A stretch of 64,000 bases of DNA from Desulfoluna sp. (GTDB lineage: Bacteria; Desulfobacterota; Desulfobacteria; Desulfobacterales; Desulfolunaceae): assembly GCF_030145185.1 (NCBI RefSeq), contig NZ_JAQYWB010000018.1, positions 23,813 to 87,812 of the forward strand. Direction: 5' to 3'. Both the position numbers and the translations under genes were made by a program. Below are positions 60,497 through 64,000 of this stretch, piece after piece (the first letter of the stretch is position 1; each line of letters starts with the position of its first letter). The notes beneath the pieces are model-generated. The model made no database searches. It had not been told where the DNA came from and saw nothing but the letters and a program-made list of their open reading frames with translations.

Positions 60497-61257
60497 AAAC
60501 CAGTTCCTCCTTTAAGCATAAATTTTCTGTATTTTTAACTTTATAATCTCCCCAACCGGGGATCCTTTTAGAAGAACACCACCGTTGACGGCAGCTTCGG
60601 GGGGGGAGGAGTTAAACATTGAAAAAAACAGACGGATACAAACCAAAAACATATATCATTTCAACAAAGTATAACCCGACTTATCACCCTTTTCTCTATG
60701 AAATATAACTTGTGGAGGCTACCATATCAATGAAATCTACGCAACCCCAAATCCCGATAAATTTACGCGTGATTAGGGACAATGAATCTCTATTCATTGT
60801 CTCTTTTAACCCATATTTCTCATCCACCTTGAGGCTTATCGCCCCCTCAATCCGCCATGAAAACCGGGCCTCCCATTTTCACCCACCACCCCACAAAGCC
60901 ACAGGGTTCGTCAACCCTCTGAAATAGATCCTGATCCCCTTCCCCTACGGCCCGTCACCCTGCCATTCACACGGGATTATTGAGTTGCACATTGACTGAA
61001 TCTATATTATTTACAAGCGTTACGCTGAAGCCTTCTGACTTAGACATAAGGCCCCCTTGAGGACTCACGACAAGAACTCAAGCCCCGTGCTGTACTTCGC
61101 CGACATCCCTTTGGTTAACTTATTGCGAGGTCATCACACGGAGCAGCGTAGAGAGCTGAAGTGCCTTGCCACGCATATCATCGTGCCTCTTATCGGCACC
61201 CTGCCTGACAAGGCAGCCTCACTACCCGGACACCCAAAAAATCGGAATCATTAAGAT
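60497..61257. other. Long non-coding gap upstream of plsB
   Basis: About 760 bp. No supported gene: frames at 60712-60927 and 61057-61254 have no ribosome binding site or family likeness. A promoter candidate for plsB lies at 60980-61008 (TTGAGT, 17 bp, TATATT). Its size and AT-richness suggest regulatory content or an unrecognised RNA. Confidence 0.4.
60980..61008 (+). promoter_or_regulatory. Candidate promoter of plsB
   Basis: TTGAGT (60980-60985), 17-bp spacer, TATATT (61003-61008), giving a leader of ~245 nt before the plsB ATG. Moderate match only. Confidence 0.35.
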
Positions 61258-63867
61258 ATGTTTAAATTTCGACGTAAAAGCAAGACCCCTGTGACCGATG
61301 CCCTGCAGGCCCACTACTCGAACTACATCCCCGAAAGAGGGGGCGCCATCTCCGATCTGCTGCGCCGATTTATTTTTAGAAACATCGTGCTCTCCGAGAC
61401 GGAAAAAGAAAAAATCACCCAGCTGGATGACGACGGTATCTTCGTCTACGCATCCAAATACCGAAGTCACTTCTCTTTTCTCTACTTCCACACACGACTC
61501 AAACAGATGGGGCTGCCCTTCCCCACCATCGGGTTTGAATGCACCATCTACGCCTGGCAACCCCTCGGGCATCTCCTGCACATCATGGGATCCCAAATCC
61601 GCTACTTTTTCCGCCACTTTGCTGTCCCGGACCCTGTGGAGAGCGGCCACATCAAAAAACAGCTTCTAAACGGAAAAACGGCCATCCTGCCCCTGATCAG
61701 CCGGGATGCCTTTTACCGCAGCTTTGTGAAGTCCAAAACAGACCCCATTGCCTGTCTTCTGGAGCTCCAGGCCGAAACCGACCGCCCCGTCTACATCATC
61801 CCCGAGGTCATGGTCTTCTCCATGAAGCCCAAAAAAAGCGGCCTCTCCTTCTTCGACATCATCTTCGGCACCCGGGAACGCCCCGGAAAGATCCGCCGCC
61901 TGGCTGGCATCTTCAAGCGCAGCAAAGAGAGCTTTATAGAATTCTCCGAGCCGGTCTCCCTCAAAATGTGGTTGGATGCTCCCGGTATGGAGACCAAACC
62001 ACTGGCTGAGCAGGCCATCCTGCTCCGCCGGGAGCTGATTGAACAGCTCAACCGCCATCGACAGAGCATCACCGGCCCCGTTCTCAAAAGCCGTCAGGAG
62101 ATCCGGGAAAGCATTCTCACCGGAAGTGCCCTGAAAAGTTTCATGATCGACCACGCCGAAGAGACCGACACCCCCTTGCAGGATGTCCACAAAAAAGCAG
62201 ACACCTACGTGGAGGAGATCGCCGCCAACTACAGCGTCCGATGGATCCGTATCTTCGAGATGTTTCTCGACCGCCTCTTTAAAAGCCTGTTTGAAGGCAT
62301 CGTCACCGACAAAAAAGGGATCGCCCAGATCAAGATACGCTCCAAGCAGTCGCCCCTGGTCCTGGTACCCTGCCATAAAAGCCATCTGGATTATCTGATC
62401 CTCTCGTACGTCTTTAAGAAAAATAACATGCCCTGCCCCCACATCGCCGCAGGACGCAACCTCTCCTTCTGGCCCTTAGGCATCGTTCTTCGGGGCGGCG
62501 GCGCCTTCTTCATGCGCCGCACCTTCAAAGGCGCCAAGCTCTACTCCCGCGTTTTTTTTGAATACATGTACAAACTCCTCACCGAAGGCTTTAACGTGGA
62601 GCTCTTCATCGAAGGCACCCGAAGCCGCACCGGCAAGCTGCTCTCCCCCAAGGTGGGCCTTCTCTCCATGCTGGTGGATGCCTGCAGACACGGGGCCTGC
62701 GAAGATCTGCAGTTCGTGCCCGTATACTTCGGCTACGACAGGGTCCTGGAGGAAGACGCCTACCTCCACGAGGTGGAAGGGGGATCCAAGGAGTCGGAAA
62801 ACCTCAGCCAGCTCTTCAAGGCACGCCGCTTCCTGAAGCGTCGTTACGGAAAAGTCTACGTCAACTTCCATGAGCCCATCGCCCTCTCTGATGTCATCAA
62901 AGAGAAGGGGGTTGATTTCAAAGCCATGGACAAGGACCAGCACAATGAATTCTGCAACGACCTGGGTTACCGCATCATTAACAGCATCAACGATGTCTCC
63001 ATCGTCACGCCCTACGGCGTCGTGGCCAGCGCGGTACTCAACAGCATGAAAAAACGCTTTACCTTTGAGCAGGCCCGCGAAGATATCAGCCTCTACACCG
63101 CCCACCTGGACGCCCAGAAAGTCTGGCTCACCGACTCCCTGGGAGAAAACCGGGAGCGCTCTTTTCAAAGCGTTCTGGACAGCTATGTGCGGCGAAAATT
63201 TTTGGAATGCGGCTCGGACTGCAAGGGTCAGTTGGACCCCTCAACCGTCTTTAACCTGCCCGAAGACCAACGCCCCATTCTCGACTACTACAAGAACAAC
63301 TGCATCATTCATTTCATCTCCGCGGCCATGACCGCCATGGCCATCAAGGAAGTCAACCGGTTCCAGTTCCAGGCCGGGGAGCTTTTAGAATCATACACCT
63401 TCCTCTCCGACCTCTTCGATCCGGAGTTTGCATTCAGCCGCAGCGTCACCACCGAATACCAGGTGAGAAAGGACCTGAAGGCCTTTATCGACACCCACAC
63501 CATCGTCCCCCACGGGTCCAGCCCGGACACCTACGAGATCACCCCGGACGGCCTGCGCAAACTGACCCTCTTCTCCCGGTTCCTTAAAACCTACCTGGAA
63601 TCTTACCTTGTGGCCCTGACCGCCTTCGAGTCAAAAAAAGCCGCCAAACTCGACACCAAGGCCATGGTCAAGAAATGTCAGAGCCGCGGGAAGAAGATGT
63701 TTAAAGGCAATGAAATTGAGCTTCCCGAAGCCTTAAGCGACATCACCTTTAAAAATGCCGTGCGCCTCTTCACCGACAAAGGAATCCTCGACGAAGAGAG
63801 CGGAGAAGCCACCCACTCCTTCTACAAAAACTCCATTCAGCACTATTTGGAGGTGATGGAGAAGTAG
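61258..63867 (+). CDS. plsB: Glycerol-3-phosphate O-acyltransferase PlsB-like
   Basis: An 869-residue protein, a little longer than E. coli PlsB (807). The acyltransferase signatures are all in place: block I VLVPCHKSHLDYLILSYVF (HX4D) near residue 373, block II GGGAFFMRRTF near 418, block III ELFIEGTRSRTGKLLSPKVGLLSM near 450-473, and block IV YVNFHEPIAL near 537. It attaches the first acyl chain to glycerol-3-phosphate at the inner membrane. The N-terminal 270 residues (LYFHTRLKQMGLPFPTIGFE...) and the C-terminal helical part are as in PlsB. ATG 61258 begins MFKFRRKS; a tandem repeat starts 5 bp past the stop. Confidence 0.92.
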   Translation: MFKFRRKSKTPVTDALQAHYSNYIPERGGAISDLLRRFIFRNIVLSETEKEKITQLDDDGIFVYASKYRSHFSFLYFHTRLKQMGLPFPTIGFECTIYAWQPLGHLLHIMGSQIRYFFRHFAVPDPVESGHIKKQLLNGKTAILPLISRDAFYRSFVKSKTDPIACLLELQAETDRPVYIIPEVMVFSMKPKKSGLSFFDIIFGTRERPGKIRRLAGIFKRSKESFIEFSEPVSLKMWLDAPGMETKPLAEQAILLRRELIEQLNRHRQSITGPVLKSRQEIRESILTGSALKSFMIDHAEETDTPLQDVHKKADTYVEEIAANYSVRWIRIFEMFLDRLFKSLFEGIVTDKKGIAQIKIRSKQSPLVLVPCHKSHLDYLILSYVFKKNNMPCPHIAAGRNLSFWPLGIVLRGGGAFFMRRTFKGAKLYSRVFFEYMYKLLTEGFNVELFIEGTRSRTGKLLSPKVGLLSMLVDACRHGACEDLQFVPVYFGYDRVLEEDAYLHEVEGGSKESENLSQLFKARRFLKRRYGKVYVNFHEPIALSDVIKEKGVDFKAMDKDQHNEFCNDLGYRIINSINDVSIVTPYGVVASAVLNSMKKRFTFEQAREDISLYTAHLDAQKVWLTDSLGENRERSFQSVLDSYVRRKFLECGSDCKGQLDPSTVFNLPEDQRPILDYYKNNCIIHFISAAMTAMAIKEVNRFQFQAGELLESYTFLSDLFDPEFAFSRSVTTEYQVRKDLKAFIDTHTIVPHGSSPDTYEITPDGLRKLTLFSRFLKTYLESYLVALTAFESKKAAKLDTKAMVKKCQSRGKKMFKGNEIELPEALSDITFKNAVRLFTDKGILDEESGEATHSFYKNSIQHYLEVMEK

Positions 63868-63872
63868 GGGCA

Positions 63873-64000
63873 GGCTGAAGGCTGAAGGCTGAAGGCTGAA
63901 GGCTGAAGGCTGAAGGCTGAAGGCTGAAGGCTGAAGGCTGAAGGCTGAAGGCTGAAGGCTGAAGGCTGAAGGCTGAAGGCTGAAGGCTGAAGGCTGAAGG
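63873..64000. repeat. Heptanucleotide tandem repeat (GGCTGAA)n
   Basis: About 18 uninterrupted copies of the 7-bp unit GGCTGAA, from 5 bp after the plsB stop to the window end, so the total length is unknown. No copy differs. The unit is out of step with codons. Confidence 0.97.

Noticed and set aside
60712..61254. Two short plus-strand frames upstream of plsB
   Set aside because: No ribosome binding sites, no hydrophobic or motif pattern, composition like non-coding DNA.
63873..64000. CRISPR-like array
   Set aside because: The units are 7 bp and contiguous without spacers; it is a simple tandem repeat.

Overview
The window looks like chromosomal DNA of a Gram-negative, flagellated anaerobe, most probably a member of the Desulfobacterota (Desulfobacterales-like). 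The basis is indirect: a Kdo/heptose lipopolysaccharide system, a complete flagellar export cluster with sigma-54 promoters, a DUF4416 gene beside yicC and Trm112, an anaerobic ThiC-like benzimidazole synthase under a cobalamin riboswitch, and fairly high GC except for one AT-rich sugar-polymer island. I see no rRNA, tRNA, CRISPR array, prophage or transposase.

Layout. 1-3.4 kb: minus-strand housekeeping run (Trm112, DUF4416, yicC, a RemA-like DUF370 gene, gmk, rlmB cut by the window edge). 3.8-21.2 kb: lipopolysaccharide region with waaA, kdsB, a nucleotide-sugar dehydrogenase, a WaaE-like transferase, an AT-rich O-antigen/outer-core island on the minus strand (9.6-14.1 kb, with O-antigen ligase, GT4, a methyltransferase and a G9-frameshifted acyltransferase), waaF, a Kdo kinase, another GT9, an unrecognised gene and hldE. 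21.4-24.4 kb: an LTA-synthase-like membrane sulfatase-fold enzyme divergent from a TetR gene. 24.9-29.0 kb: lpxK-lptG-lptF headed by an S24-type repressor with a clear promoter-operator. 29.2-33.6 kb: a lower-ligand cobamide locus read right to left: cobalamin riboswitch, bzaF-like gene (easily mistaken for thiC), cobT, bzaC-like O-methyltransferase. 34.1-37.8 kb: Ser/Thr uptake (sstT) and threonine breakdown (tdh, kbl). 38.9-55.7 kb: flagellar genes on the minus strand in two sigma-54-driven units, fliK-flgD-flgE and fliL-M-N-O-P-Q-R-flhB-flhA-flhF-flhG-fliA followed by an unusual FliL-domain protein and a SwrB/DUF2802-like protein. 56.2-64 kb: two acyltransferases (AGPAT-like, PlsB-like), a large NAD-glutamate dehydrogenase, a small membrane protein and a 7-bp tandem repeat running off the window.

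How it works together: waaA, kdsB, hldE, the GT9 enzymes, the Kdo kinase, lpxK and lptFG make, decorate and export lipid A-core; the island supplies variable outer sugars. The flagellar block encodes the hook, the C-ring, the type III export gate, its FlhF/FlhG positioning system and sigma-28.

The least expected items are: (1) an intergenic hairpin repeat family with at least a dozen copies between 1.4 and 31.6 kb, whose inner stem shows compensatory base changes; (2) a FliL-domain protein whose cytoplasmic half carries five copies of the FliM N-terminal SQEEIDxLL-type motif; (3) the riboswitch-bzaF-cobT-bzaC arrangement; (4) a G9 tract that breaks an O-acetyltransferase frame; (5) an S24 repressor heading the lptF-lptG-lpxK operon; (6) FlhB with NPVR in place of NPTH.
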